A DNA stretch of 64,000 nt from Globodera rostochiensis (Eukaryota > Nematoda > Chromadorea > Rhabditida > Heteroderidae), in NCBI GenBank assembly GCA_018350325.1, contig JAEVLN010000011.1, positions 1,794,449 through 1,858,448 of the forward strand, in the 5' to 3' direction. The translations under genes were made by a program, and so were the position numbers. Under the pieces are notes generated by a model. The model made no database searches. It saw only the letters and a list, made by a program, of their open reading frames with translations, and was not told the origin of the DNA. Position 1 is the first letter of the stretch. The number at the start of each line of letters is the position of its first letter. Positions 34,194 through 45,171 of this stretch are shown piece by piece.

Positions 34194-34494
34194 ATGATCG
34201 CGCAAATGCAATTGCCCCCCCCCCCCGAGGCGTCCGAGCAATTTCCGCTGATATCGCTTCATAATCTCGACATTGGATGCGTGATAAAGTGAGTGGTGAT
34301 TAGCGGCGAGAACAACAATTTTTATTATTGTTCAGAATTTGATAATTGTCGTGGAAGAAAGCGGAACGGCGATGGACGAAGGCGTCGATCGCCACAGGGC
34401 AAAGTGCGAGAATAAATCGCTTCGGGGGATAAACGATCAAAGACATAAAAAAGGCTATTGTATTTGGTGTTTCAACAACGCCTATTATTATTAA
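34194..34494 (+). CDS. Possible two-exon small protein, unrecognised
   Basis: An ATG at 34194 (MIAQMQLPPPPEASEQF, then PLISLHNLDIGCVIK) runs to an AAA|GTGAGT donor at 34288. A 47-bp intron ends TTGTTCAG at 34335, and the frame continues NLIIVVEESGTAMDEGVDRH to TAA 34492-34494. The splice words and phase fit. The Pro run comes from a C tract that may vary in length. A longer N-terminal exon is possible, since the frame is open upstream and a TATATAA lies near 34019. No domain is recognised. Confidence 0.35.
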
Positions 34495-34935
34495 GCAAAT
34501 AATTTGCAGCAAAAATTTTCTTCCATTTAATTCACATCGACGAAAAAAGCGATCACTTGATCGTGGCAGGTTAATGAATCGGGCTACTGTACCTTCAAAT
34601 CCAGCCGGTACTATAAAAATTTTAAAATTACCTTTTTTAGAGTTTTGTGGCCATAATTTTTTTTGGTATTTGTCCAATTGCAAAGCTTTAGCTTAATCAA
34701 AACATTTAATTGCCCATATATTTTTTAGCTCAGGGCAACAGAGACCAGACATTTCAGGACACATTCCATTTTTTTTTTTCAAAAATCCATCTCTGCGCTA
34801 CGCTGAACCCGAGTCCAAATGGTTGGGATTAGCGCCAGTACAATACCAGAAAATCCCAAATGGCAAATAATTGATCAGAGAGGGATGAAAAGCATTGAAG
34901 ATAAAAGGAAAACGCTCGAGGCGGTGGCCACTTAC

Positions 34936-35058
34936 AATTCGGCAATCTGCCGATGGTGCCAGCTCAAAACAAAGCTTTCTTCGTGACGGTTGTCCCGCCA
35001 TTGGCACCAATCCGGTGTATCTGCAGTTTTGGCTCTGATGGCAATGCGGGGATGGCAT
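34936..35058 (-). CDS. Possible Cys-rich first exon, unrecognised
   Basis: An ATG at 35058 opens MPSPHCHQSQNCRYTGLVPM and runs to PSADCRI before a strong GTAAGT donor at 34935. Four cysteines in 41 residues suggest a small disulphide domain. The downstream exon was not found, so the model is incomplete. Confidence 0.3.
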
Positions 35059-35289
35059 AACCGAAAATCACTAATTGATCAAATTTGAATTGGTAGAAAT
35101 AATTTTTAAAAATTGATTTTTCATTTTAATCAAAACAGATTATCTCACAAATTATTTTATTTAATGCACAAATTATATTTGATAAATAAATTAAAATTCA
35201 GGGCATTAAAATACAAAATTGGTTTGATTTTTTTGGCTAAATTATTTTCTCATTTGTGCATCTCTTAACAAAAAAGAAAAAAAACATTT

Positions 35290-38200
35290 TTATAAAATTT
35301 TCGCTCCCAAATCCGGGCCGCCGACGCCGCCGCCGCTGCACTCGTCGACGTCGTCCGCGGCTGTTTTTCTGTCCCTCCGTTGGTCCAAAAAGTCAAAAAT
35401 TTGGACGGCTCCGCGCCCCACAAATTCGATGTTGGCCCTAATTTCCATGCGAAGCTCCTTCAGATAGGCCAATAGTCGGAGGTCCCTCAGGTCGATGGCA
35501 TTTTCTCGCTCAAACGCGTCCAGCTAAAAAATGGCACACAATTAACCCCATTCTTTCTGCAATTATTCAAAATAATTCTGTGATTTATTTAGAACAAAAA
35601 TAAAAAAAACAAAATTGGAATGTTTAGGAACAAAAGTTTGAGCGCGTTGCCACCCAACTGCACCTCTTCGAGTTCGCGCTCGCTTTGCATCCTGTTTAAT
35701 TGGCATAATGTAAAATTTATTCAGAATGGCAATGGCAACAAAAAGAACACAAAAACATTACCATTTGGTGACATAAGTGAGCACAACCTTAACAATAAAA
35801 CAAAAAATTAGGAAGGAGACTCCAGCAGGGGGGACGGGGGGGGACGGGGGGGGACGGGGAGGGGGGACGGGTGACGGGGGACGGGGGGGGGGGGATTCCG
35901 ATACCGTTTCCGCTCTCTTTTTGGACTTTTTTCCCCGTTTTGCGTTAAAATCCATGCACAGGAAAAAAATACCCGCAATTTTTTGGCATTTTTTCCGTTT
36001 TACGTTAAAACGTTTTCCATTTTCAGTTTTTTTCAAAATGGATGCCCGCCCATACACCCAGATTAGGACTAGAGATCGGATGGAGCCACACGAAAGAGTT
36101 CGTCGAGACTCTAAAAAATGCCGGCACCTTCATAATTGATGGATGCCGAATTCTAAAATGTGTGAATCAAAAATAAATAAAACTTCTAAAACAATTTGAC
36201 CGGTTTGCAAAAACTCGAAAGTTGTGGCGCATATATTCAACAATTTGGTTGAGAATTGGCGATCTGAAATGCGTTTAATGCAATTTAAATGCAATTAATT
36301 AACAAACTTCACAAATTTGAGCAAAAACCCGTAGAAGTCTTCTTCAAAGGCCCTTTTGTCGACAAAAAATTCGTTTATGAGCCTTAAATAGAAAAATTCA
36401 AAAATTTGTGGGTGGGTTGGGTGCTCACGAGTTAACGAGTTCGATGCTTCGAGTGGAGACTAATCCGGACAAAATTCGTCCCTTTTCCGAGTCGTATTCC
36501 TCCGCAAAATATTTGCGACGTATAAATTCAAAATCGTTCGCTGTGCCGAGCCGGATCGCTGTGCTGTAGATGGAGCCACGAAGTTCCGGTGGAATCATAA
36601 AAAATTTATTCTTTTTAAATAAAATTTAAAACCTCAAAATAATTAAATTCGGACAAAGATTGCCAAAAGGAATTCAATGGCGGACCGATCTGATTCACTA
36701 ATCAATTATTTAATCTCTTTTGCATACAAATTGCAGTTCCGATCACTGAGCATTCGATTTCGGCACAAAACTTTCAGCTGAGCAAAAGCGGTCAACGATT
36801 TGTTCACACATGGCGCATAGTCAAAATGGCACAGTTGAATCATGGCAAACTCGCGCATTGTACTGTAAAGAGAATATAAAAATATCAAATTTTCTAAAAA
36901 TGATCAAAACTTACAAATTAATTGACGAAGAATGTCAATTGGATTTTGTGTTTAAAAGATTTATTTCGGAGGAAAAAATATTGGGAATTTGCAAAGTCTT
37001 TCATTTTTAAGATTTTAAAATTAATATATAAAAGCAAATTATAAAAGTAGAAAATGTTTTGATTTTGGTAAATTCCAATTAATTGGATTAAATTCAAACT
37101 CGCTGAGATCATTAAGCGGAACATTTGTTGAGAAGACGCGTTGGTACATTGGCTCTAACATTTGTTGGACAAATTGCTTGAAATATAAAAATTAAAAATA
37201 TTTGTTTTCATTTTCCGAATGTCCTTTTTTATAATTAATTTATTTTTAAAAATACAGAAATTAATTTGAATGGGAGGATAATTTTAATTAAATATATTTT
37301 CATTTATTTATAAATTTTATGTCATAATTAATATTATAACAAATTAAAAATTTATTTTAAAAATTAAAAATTTAATAAAGAATTAATATTTTGCCCTGAA
37401 AATTTCAATTTTTGGATGGTTTCGCAGCAGCAGAAGTACAAGCTGTACATGGTTGTTGAACACAAGGAATGGCAAATAGCTGTGCTCAGCCGGCAAATAC
37501 TCGCCCATGCGCAGCACCAGCGAGAAGGGCAGTCGGCCGGCACGCGCAATTGTGAAAGCGTCCTCCAGCAGACGGGCACGGGTGGCCAACTGAAAATTGG
37601 CACTACCAATTTAAGCAAAATGTGCCAAAACTCGGAGATTTAAGAAGCCCGGGCTTGCGGATTGATCAGGGATTTCGATCGAGAATCTCGGCCCGATCGA
37701 TTGGTTCGGGATCTATAGTCCCGTGTATTCGAAATTGTATTAAATCACCTCAATTTGCGTGTGATTGGTCAACAAAGTGCATATCAATGCTCGATAAGTT
37801 TCATTGTCATACTGGATACGGTAGTAGCCGTGGGCATTCGAGTCGATCAGAACGCCTCGGGGGACAGTCACTAAAGCGCTGTAAGCAATTTGCAGAGTTC
37901 AAAATTGTTAATGTTTTAATGAAAATGCCAAAAATTTTCGGTACCCCCAAAGCTTACCAGGCCCATTCTCGAGAAGCCAAAGCGTTTCGTTGGCTGTCGT
38001 TGTGTCAAAGAAAAGTGGCACTTTCCATCTGGACGGGTTCGGCGCGACGGGTGCCAAATAGAAGAACTGTTCCTGATCAGCGATCAGCAACGACGCATTG
38101 CGTGCCGGCTTCAAGCTGATCAGCGGAAAACCAGTCTGATAGGTCCACGAGTCCATGAACTGCACAACCAAATTTTGATTTTCCATGCACCAATATGGAT

Positions 38201-41200
38201 CATAATGTAACAGTCAGTGGTCAGGAGAAATTCCATCAATAACAAACGCACTGATCAGAACCAAAATATGAAAAACCAAATATATTCAACTCGTCACTCT
38301 CTTTTTATGACAGAATACGAACGATCACCAATCTTTCGCCAAAACGTCCGACCCAAAAATGTAAAACCCGCCAATCTTTGGCCAAAATGTCCGGAAATCC
38401 GGTTACTTCCCGGGGACTGGCTGACCTCTCCAAGTGAAAAGTTGACAATGGCCAGAGCCGCCCGGTTACGTTGGTTACTCGTCTCCATTGTTGTGCTATA
38501 TAATGTTTATTATTAAAAAACATAAATAAAATCTTTTGAATTATAAAACAAATTTGTTGCCCCTTTTTGTTGTTTAACCTTAATGCCCAGAGCAAGTCTT
38601 CAGAACGCGCGTTTCTATATGCAAACAGACGGAGAAATGAGCGCAGTCCGAGCTTGAACATTTGGTCGCCCACCTGAATTTGTTGCTGAGAATTGGTCCA
38701 AAAATTACGCTCGAAAAATAAAATTCCCCATTAAGCGGAGTTCAAAAATTGATGGGCACGACGCTCGGATGACGACAATCATCCCAATGGCTCAAAAATT
38801 GAATTTAACTCTCGACTAGAGACCGGACCGACAAACATTCTCGATCGAACTCTCAATCGGTCCTCAAGTCCGATCTCTACTCTCAACACTCTTGAGCAGA
38901 GATGGTATTTGTTGATCAGAAATGTGCACACCGTTCTCTCGACCATGCGCAGAACGGCTGCCGCCTTCAGATAAGTGATCCGATCAAAGCGGCGCGCAAC
39001 CTCGCGCACTGAGCCGATTTTGTAGCTGAGTGCATGTGCCTGGTGCGCAATTTGATCAAAGCGGAATGCTTTCACGGTATGTTCATAGAACAGTTGGCTC
39101 TGCAAGTCAATTGGTGATTTGTTGGTAAAAAAATACAAAAATTTTTTTTAATTTCCTTTTTAAGCGGGGGTAGGAGTGCCACTAACTGTTCTCGACGTCG
39201 AATTTTCGGCATAGTCAGCCGCCTTCATGCCCATGATGGTGGCGAAGCCTTCGTTGAGCCACAAATCGTCCCACCATTCCATCGTCACCAGATCGCCAAA
39301 CCACTGATCGGATGGATATGAATTGTGAGTGGAGCGATTAAATGTTTTTAATTTGGGGCTCATTTTTTGCTTAAATTTTGCTAAATACCCCGGGGCGTCG
39401 TTTTTAAGCCAAAATTCCGGGGGTTTCGGCAACTTTATTGTTTCGGCACCCAACTTTTTGTTTTAGCACCCAACTGCATCCCCTACTGGATGGAGCTCAT
39501 TAGGGCCCAGAAAAGACAAAATCGCTTTTCGAGAATCTCGTGACAGCCTCTAATCCTCACCATGTGTGCTATTTCATGTGCCAACACATCGGTGACAAAC
39601 TGTCGCTCGCGCTTTGCCTGCACGCCTTCCGTGTACACCAAATTCTGTTGTCGCGACATAATCAGACCCCAATTTTCCATTGCTGCAACACGTAGAAATG
39701 GCACGCCAAAAATGTCTGAACTTTTTTTATTTTTTTGAAATTAAAAGTTTGGCATTGTGGTACCAAGCTTTTTCAACGGGTACGGTATGCCAAAATAGTC
39801 TTCAAGGTACTCCAGCGAACGGACCGTAACTTCCAGTGCATGTTCGGTGTGCGCGAGTTTCGATGGTTGTACCCAAACGCGTATCTTTTCCACAAATTTC
39901 AATCGTTTAAAAAATGTTTGGCGTTATGCCAAAAATGTTTCTCACTTCAAATACACTTACCGTAACATGCTTATAGCTGGTTTCTTTGTGCTTAAAGTCG
40001 CTGACAGTGAGTGCCAAAAGGTAAGTCGCCATTTTTGGGGTTCGTTCAAACAGGCTTAAGCTCCAACCCCTGAATTAATTTTTTATCAAAAATTTATTGC
40101 AAAAATTTGTTTACAAACCGTTCAACCCTTCGGAAATGGGCTAAGGGCGCATTTGACAGTACTGTAGTGCCCTCGGGGTGTTGGACGGAAATGGAAAAGT
40201 CCGCCTTGAAGCTGGGCTCGTCAAAGCATGGCAACAGCCGACGCGCATCCAACGGTTGCATTTGGGTGGCGGCCAACAAACTGAAAACTTTTCTGATCAA
40301 TTTTCAATAGAATTGTCCGTCCCCAAAGAATCCCGATCTTTTTTGTTGACTAAAATCAGAATTTTCTTGATCAAATCAATTCATTTCGATCAGAAAAGTT
40401 CCGATCCGTTGTGGTTTTATGAAAGCGTTCAATTCACCGTATTTCGCCGTCTTCGCTGGTGTAACTGCCCGAATAAAGCCCGCCTTCGTGGGCTTTTCCA
40501 ATTTTGGCTTTGTAGTCCATCTCCAACACGTACTTTCGGCCCGGCAAAAGTGCCTTAAAGAAGTTGTTGAACCAAAATATTTTATTTTTAAAATTATTAA
40601 ACAAATTGGACAAATAAATTGTATTGATCCCTCCAGGGAATGTGACTAATTGTTTATGAAATTGCTGCTAATGATCATGCCTTGTCCAGCTTTAGCTCAA
40701 GCAAATCGTTGCCCCCGGCAAGTTCCTTGCAGCCGATCACTCTGGGCCCCGGCTGGCGCATTTCGTCCGGCCAAATTGCCGTTTTTGCGTGCTCAATGCT
40801 CAGCGCCTTCGCGTGCAACATTAGCACATCGGTTGGTGCACGGCACAACAGCAACAGACGCAAATGGCCGTCCACCGTCATATTTTTGGTGCCAAAATCG
40901 AGTTGCGCAGGGCGATAGGGCAGGTAAGCCTGTGGAACAAACATCAAGCTGTTCTTGCGTCACAACGCAAAAAAGCGATTCATCCAAAATTTGAAATTCT
41001 TCCAGATGGGACAAAAGATCAACTCATCCTTATGGGACAAAATGCTTACCGTTCCATCCAGATGGGACAAAAGATCAACTCATCCTTATGGGACAAAATG
41101 CTTACCGTTCCATCCAGATGGGACAAAAGACAATTCACCCAAATCAGACAAAAGACCGACCCGCCCAAATCAGACAAAAGACCGACTTTTTTTAAAGCCA

Positions 41201-42231
41201 GCCGACCATTTGTCAATTTGGGCTTGGTCTTTGCTTATTTGCATTTTGTGCCTTTTACTTCAAAATAAAATTGATTTTTCCGACAAGTAACTTACTTTAA
41301 GGTGAAGTTCATAATGGATGGGCAGCACATCGGTGGGTAGTCGAATCAACGGGTCTTCCAGTATGGGTGACCTGTTAATTTTCAATTTTGGTTTCAAATT
41401 GCTCAGATTGAAATATTTGATCCAAATCGAAAGATACCAATATTCACTTTTGATCCGGGAATTTGAGAATTTGAGTGGTACTGATCGAAACTATTTGAGT
41501 GACACTGATCGAAACTATTTGAGTGACACTGATCGGAACTTTGAATGGTTCTGGCAAGAAATAAGTACTTGTCCTTCGCGATAGGTTTCTCTGATCGATC
41601 AACAGATGACGGGAGCAGCAAATAGCAAAGCAGCAGCACGGCAATCGGCAACAACGGCATTAGCACAACGATGGCAAGACGAAATGAGCAACAGCAGCCG
41701 AACCATTTTCGTGAACTTCTTCTCACCGATGTGCCCGCTTCGTTGCCTCTGTCTTTAAGAAGAGAAATTCAATTTTAAAATATAATTAAATGTTTAGGCC
41801 ATTAAGTGCTTACGAAAAAATATTTTATTGGTTAAAAATTGGTTGAATATAAACAAGTTAATGCATTTGTAAATGCCAAATTAAGGAATAATTAATCCTT
41901 TTAAGAAGAAAATAAAAAATGTTAAATTTTGTATACCCAGGGGTGCCATTTTGCCCTGAAACCTGGAAACCTGGCATCTGCCGGGTTTTGGGCTCCGTGC
42001 CTGAATTTTTTGAAGTTGCCGGGGTTTTCGACGGGTTTTGAACATTTTTCCAAATAAACAACAAATTTTCTATATTGACTTTCACGTGTACCATTGGCGG
42101 GGTTTTCGCCGGGTTTATGAAAATTTTTGGCGGCTTTTGAGTTTTTCCATGACATTCCTGCACCTGTCAACACGGAAGTGGTCGTGGTGGTGCACTCTTC
42201 GCTTTGACGGCGTACAATCATCACAGCACAT
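35290..42231 (-). CDS. M1 family zinc aminopeptidase (aminopeptidase N-like), type II membrane protein
   Basis: Many-exon gene. Exon 1 42164-42231, exon 2 41569-41748, exon 3 41296-41371, exon 4 40681-40929, exon 5 40438-40553, exon 6 40119-40280, exon 7 39961-40054; all join in phase. A short cytosolic tail is followed by one membrane segment ([20 protein letters not shown]). Family landmarks follow in order: [35 protein letters not shown], the exopeptidase motif as AAMEN (usually GAMEN), zinc motif HEIAHMWFGDLVT with the downstream WLNEGFA glutamate. The C-terminal ERAP1-like helices run to about 35290 ([33 protein letters not shown]). It would remove N-terminal residues from peptides at the cell surface or in the gut lumen. 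Intron 4 uses a GC donor. Introns hold tandem repeats and a 63-bp MITE. Exons below 38.7 kb are approximate. Confidence 0.85.
38817..38879. mobile_element. 63-bp hAT-type MITE in an aminopeptidase intron
   Basis: The ends TAGAGACCGGAC and GTCCGATCTCTA are inverted repeats (11/12). The flanks CTCTCGAC (38809-38816) and CTCTCAAC (38880-38887) match at 7/8, fitting an 8-bp target duplication. The terminal TAGAGACCGG is the same as the ends of the hAT elements at 45172-47304 and 48909-51041, so these are a plausible transposase source. Confidence 0.7.
40995..41170. repeat. Tandem repeat in aminopeptidase intron
   Basis: About 2.5 copies of a 60-68 bp unit with CCAGATGGGACAAAAGATCA and CCTTATGGGACAAAATGCTT, followed by CAAATCAGACAAAAGACCGA units. 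Confidence 0.75.
41475..41545. repeat. 24-bp tandem repeat in aminopeptidase intron
   Basis: Three copies of a unit with GAGTGACACTGATCGAAACT, in intron 2. Confidence 0.75.
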
Positions 42232-42239
42232 TCATTGAC

Positions 42240-43209
42240 CGTTGAGGAGGCGATGGAACAATTGAATGTCGTCGCACTGCTGGCGCGTCGCTCAGCAGAA
42301 GAAGTGCCTTTTAAATTTCAAAAATTCTTTTGTTGATTCTCCCGGTTTCCAAAAGATCCGTACATTTTTAGGCAAAACCCGGGAAATTTCACAAAATTTG
42401 TTTTGGATTAGTTTTCCAGACACAACTTATTATTCACTGAATTAAATTGCCGGAATTCCGGACATTTAATGACATCCGGTTACTTCCCAGGTCCAGACCC
42501 CACGGGTACAAGGAAAGGGACCGAAATATACCGGGAGGGGGGGGGGGGGGGGTGTCTGGGTCGGCATCAAAAAGTCGAACCTAATTCGAAGCTCTCCACC
42601 GCTCCAGCTTCAAAATCCATGGAATTGAAAACAAAATTGCCTTTCTGTCTGTTTTCTAACGAACATTACCTGTAGACGGGGCACAGAATGACGTCGTTGT
42701 TGTTGTTGAGGAGGAGGCGGAGCTGTTCAATGGAATTTGTTGGTGCCGCCAGAACAGCGACTGCAATGGAAACATCAAATTGGGCACCGGCACGCGGAAA
42801 AATGCTCAAAACGGGGCGAAAGGAATGGCCCATAAGCAAAAAGCGGAACCAATTTGCATTCCATCGCCTCGGGGGACGACGGGGGGGGGGGGAACATTGA
42901 AGCAGAAAAGGGTGCCCGTTTTATATGAATAATTTGGCGGTAAAAGACTCAAGCCCATCCCTCTTTCAATGGCATGATCTAATTAGCATGCCAATTGGGA
43001 AGCAAATTGAGGGCAGCAGCAGAAGGGCAGTGAGCAGATAAACAAATTTGTGCCAATGCCAACGACCGCGTCGATTCCATCCCAGTGCCGCTGAGGGGGA
43101 TAATTGTGTCTAAAAGGAGTATCATCATTTGCCAGAAATTTTTGTAACATAAAAAGTTTAGAAATTAGAGATTATTCTTCGAGAATGCATTTTTGCTCTT
43201 TTGTGCAAA
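42240..43209. other. Upstream flank of the aminopeptidase gene, no gene seen
   Basis: Intergenic DNA with G tracts at about 42537-42553 and 42880-42892. No frame with domain or splice support. Confidence 0.45.
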
Positions 43210-43506
43210 TGGAATTTGGTACTTTCGCATTTTGCGACCCCCTCCCCAAATTTGCTGGAAACATCATATATGGGGTTTTCAAGGGTGCTGATTACGAATC
43301 TGACAATATTTTTAAGATCTGACAACATCTAAAATTTTGAAAATCTATGATTTTTTATTTATTTTTACCATTAATTACACAAAACCGGTTTTATAGGTTT
43401 TCTTAAGTGCTGAAAACGATGGAACAAGCAAAAATTTTAGCTGACTCGACCTTAAAACCGGTCTTTGAACCAGTTTAAAGTTTGAAAAACCATAGGGTGA
43501 CCTTTT

Positions 43507-43745
43507 TGGTCAAAGTTCGTTAGGCTTAAGCCTAAGCCACCCTGGTTGGGGTTCGTTAAACTTAGGCCTAAGCCGTCCAGAGCTTAGGGGTTCATCTACA
43601 GGGTGGCTTAAGCCTAAGCCACCCTGGTTGGGGTTCGTTAAACTTAGGCCTAAGCCGTCCAGAGCTTAGGGGTTCATCTACAGGGTGGCTTAGGCCTAAG
43701 CCTAACGAACCCCAAGCCACGTGGCTTAGGCCTAAGCCTAACGGG
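43507..43745. repeat. TTAGGC-palindrome minisatellite, left arm of the foldback
   Basis: Several units with GGCTTAAGCCTAAGCCACC or TTAGGCCTAAGCC and TTGGGGTTCGTTA. A larger unit of about 90 bp (GTCCAGAGCTTAGGGGTTCA ... CTACAGGGTGGCTTA) is duplicated at 43575 and 43657. Confidence 0.75.
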
Positions 43746-44115
43746 TAATCCTGTAGTTTACAGGTCCCGAATTTTTTTTTTTTTAATGGAGGTTTTATGC
43801 AATTCTGAGAAGTCCTCGGGGGTTATCGAGGTCGCAGATCTCGAATATGACCTCAGATTTATCGTATGACATCATCTAATCTATGATTTCAACATCTAAG
43901 ATTTTTTGAAAAAATTTTTTTTTTATTTGCTTGTGTTATTCAATACGGCATGATGTTTGAATTTGTTTTTACGCATGAAAATATGCAAAGTTGTAAACAA
44001 TGGTGACGATAAGTTAGAATGGATGTTGATTTGTTATTTGCATGTGACGTAGTTCTGGCATTAAACGATAACATCCACCATTCCTGAAAGCATTGGTTCT
44101 AGGTCATTTTTAACT

Positions 44116-44481
44116 ATGGATATTTTTGCATTTTGTGAACAATTCGCAACAAATGAGCATACTATCGCTTATATGCGAAACCGCGGACTTTTGCGCCAAA
44201 TTGCCCCAATTTGTGGTCGAAATGGGTGTCCGAGGCGCATGACGCAAGTCAAAAACCCAAGTTATCCAACGGACGGATGCATCTGGCGTTGCCCAACCCA
44301 TAAAGGACAAAAGATGACAATTCGGGCGGGATCTTTTTTTGAGGGGGCACATTTTGGTCTGCGCAAAGTGCGGCCTTTGAAAATATCTTTGACCAAATTG
44401 CTCAATTTTATGTTGTCAATGCTTGAATTGTTATGCATATTTTCATGCGTAAAAACAAATTCAAACATCATGCCGTATTGA
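44116..44481 (+). CDS. Merlin/IS1016-like transposase N-terminal fragment
   Basis: A 121-residue frame from ATG 44116 starts MDIFAFCEQFATNEHTIAYM. It contains LLRQIAPICGRNGCPR, then DGCIWRCPTHKGQKMTIRAG followed by SFFEGAHFGL. The CxxxxC...WxCP...TIRxGSFFEGxxL pattern is typical of the zinc-binding N-terminal part of ISXO2/Merlin (IS1595-type) transposases. The catalytic DDE part that should follow is missing; the frame runs into the inverted-repeat arm and stops. The element is therefore non-autonomous, or this is a relic. The assignment rests on motif recognition, not a search. Confidence 0.6.
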   Translation: MDIFAFCEQFATNEHTIAYMRNRGLLRQIAPICGRNGCPRRMTQVKNPSYPTDGCIWRCPTHKGQKMTIRAGSFFEGAHFGLRKVRPLKISLTKLLNFMLSMLELLCIFSCVKTNSNIMPY

Positions 44482-44684
44482 ATAACACAAGCAAATAAAA
44501 AAAAAATTTTTTCAAAAAATCTTAGATGTTGAAATCATAGATTAGATGATGTCATACGATAAATCTGAGGTCATATTCGAGATCTGCGACCTCGATAACC
44601 CCCGAGGACTTCTCAGAATTGCATAAAACCTCCATTAAAAAAAAAAAAATTCGGGACCTGTAAACTACAGGATTACCGCCTAAC

Positions 44685-44835
44685 GAACCCCAAGCCACGT
44701 GGCTTAGGCCTAAGCCTAACGAACCCCAAGCCACGTGGCTTAGGCCTAAGCCTACGAACCCCAAGCCAGGGTGGCTTAGGCCTAAGCCTAACAAACCCCA
44801 AGCCAGGGTGGCTTAGGCCTAAGCCTAACGAACCC
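44685..44835. repeat. TTAGGC-palindrome minisatellite, right arm of the foldback
   Basis: About four 36-38 bp units with CTTAGGCCTAAGCCTAACGA and CCCCAAGCCA, inverted relative to the left arm. Confidence 0.8.
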
Positions 44836-45171
44836 CTAAGTCTCTATCTTTTGTGTAATTAATGGTAAAAAAAATAATAAAAAATCATAGATTTTCAACA
44901 TCTTAGATGTTGTCAGATCTTAAAAATATTGGCAGATTCGTGATCAGCACCCTTGAAAACCCTATATATGATGTTTTCAGCAAATTTGGGGAGGGGGTCG
45001 CAAAATGCGAAAGTACCCGGAATTTGTAAAAAAGGCGTTTAAGTGTTTTCTTCAAATTGAAAGTAATCATTTAAAACTGATAATTAATTCGTTATGATTT
45101 AGCCGGGATTCCAATCTCGAAAAATTTGGCCGGTCTCTATTGTAAACATTTAATGTCCAAGGGGTGAAATG

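Larger units (their letters stand above)
43218..45017. mobile_element. Merlin-like foldback DNA transposon, 1800 bp
   Basis: The termini GGTACTTTCGCATTTTGCGA and its inverse at 45017 lie inside long inverted arms (about 43218-43385 and 44868-45017). The flanks TGGAATTT and CGGAATTT differ by one base, fitting an 8-bp target duplication. Inside are TTAGGC-type palindromic minisatellite arms (43507-43745, 44685-44835), then a second inverted pair (about 43770-44000 and 44440-44680). A unique centre encodes a transposase-like fragment. The two arm pairs sum to different totals (88235 and 88421), so minisatellite copy number differs between sides. Confidence 0.75.

Noticed and set aside
41938..42163. 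Complete hAT element in aminopeptidase intron 1
   Set aside because: A CAGGGGTGCC start and a GCACCTG near the exon are suggestive, but inverted repeats and target duplication do not match.
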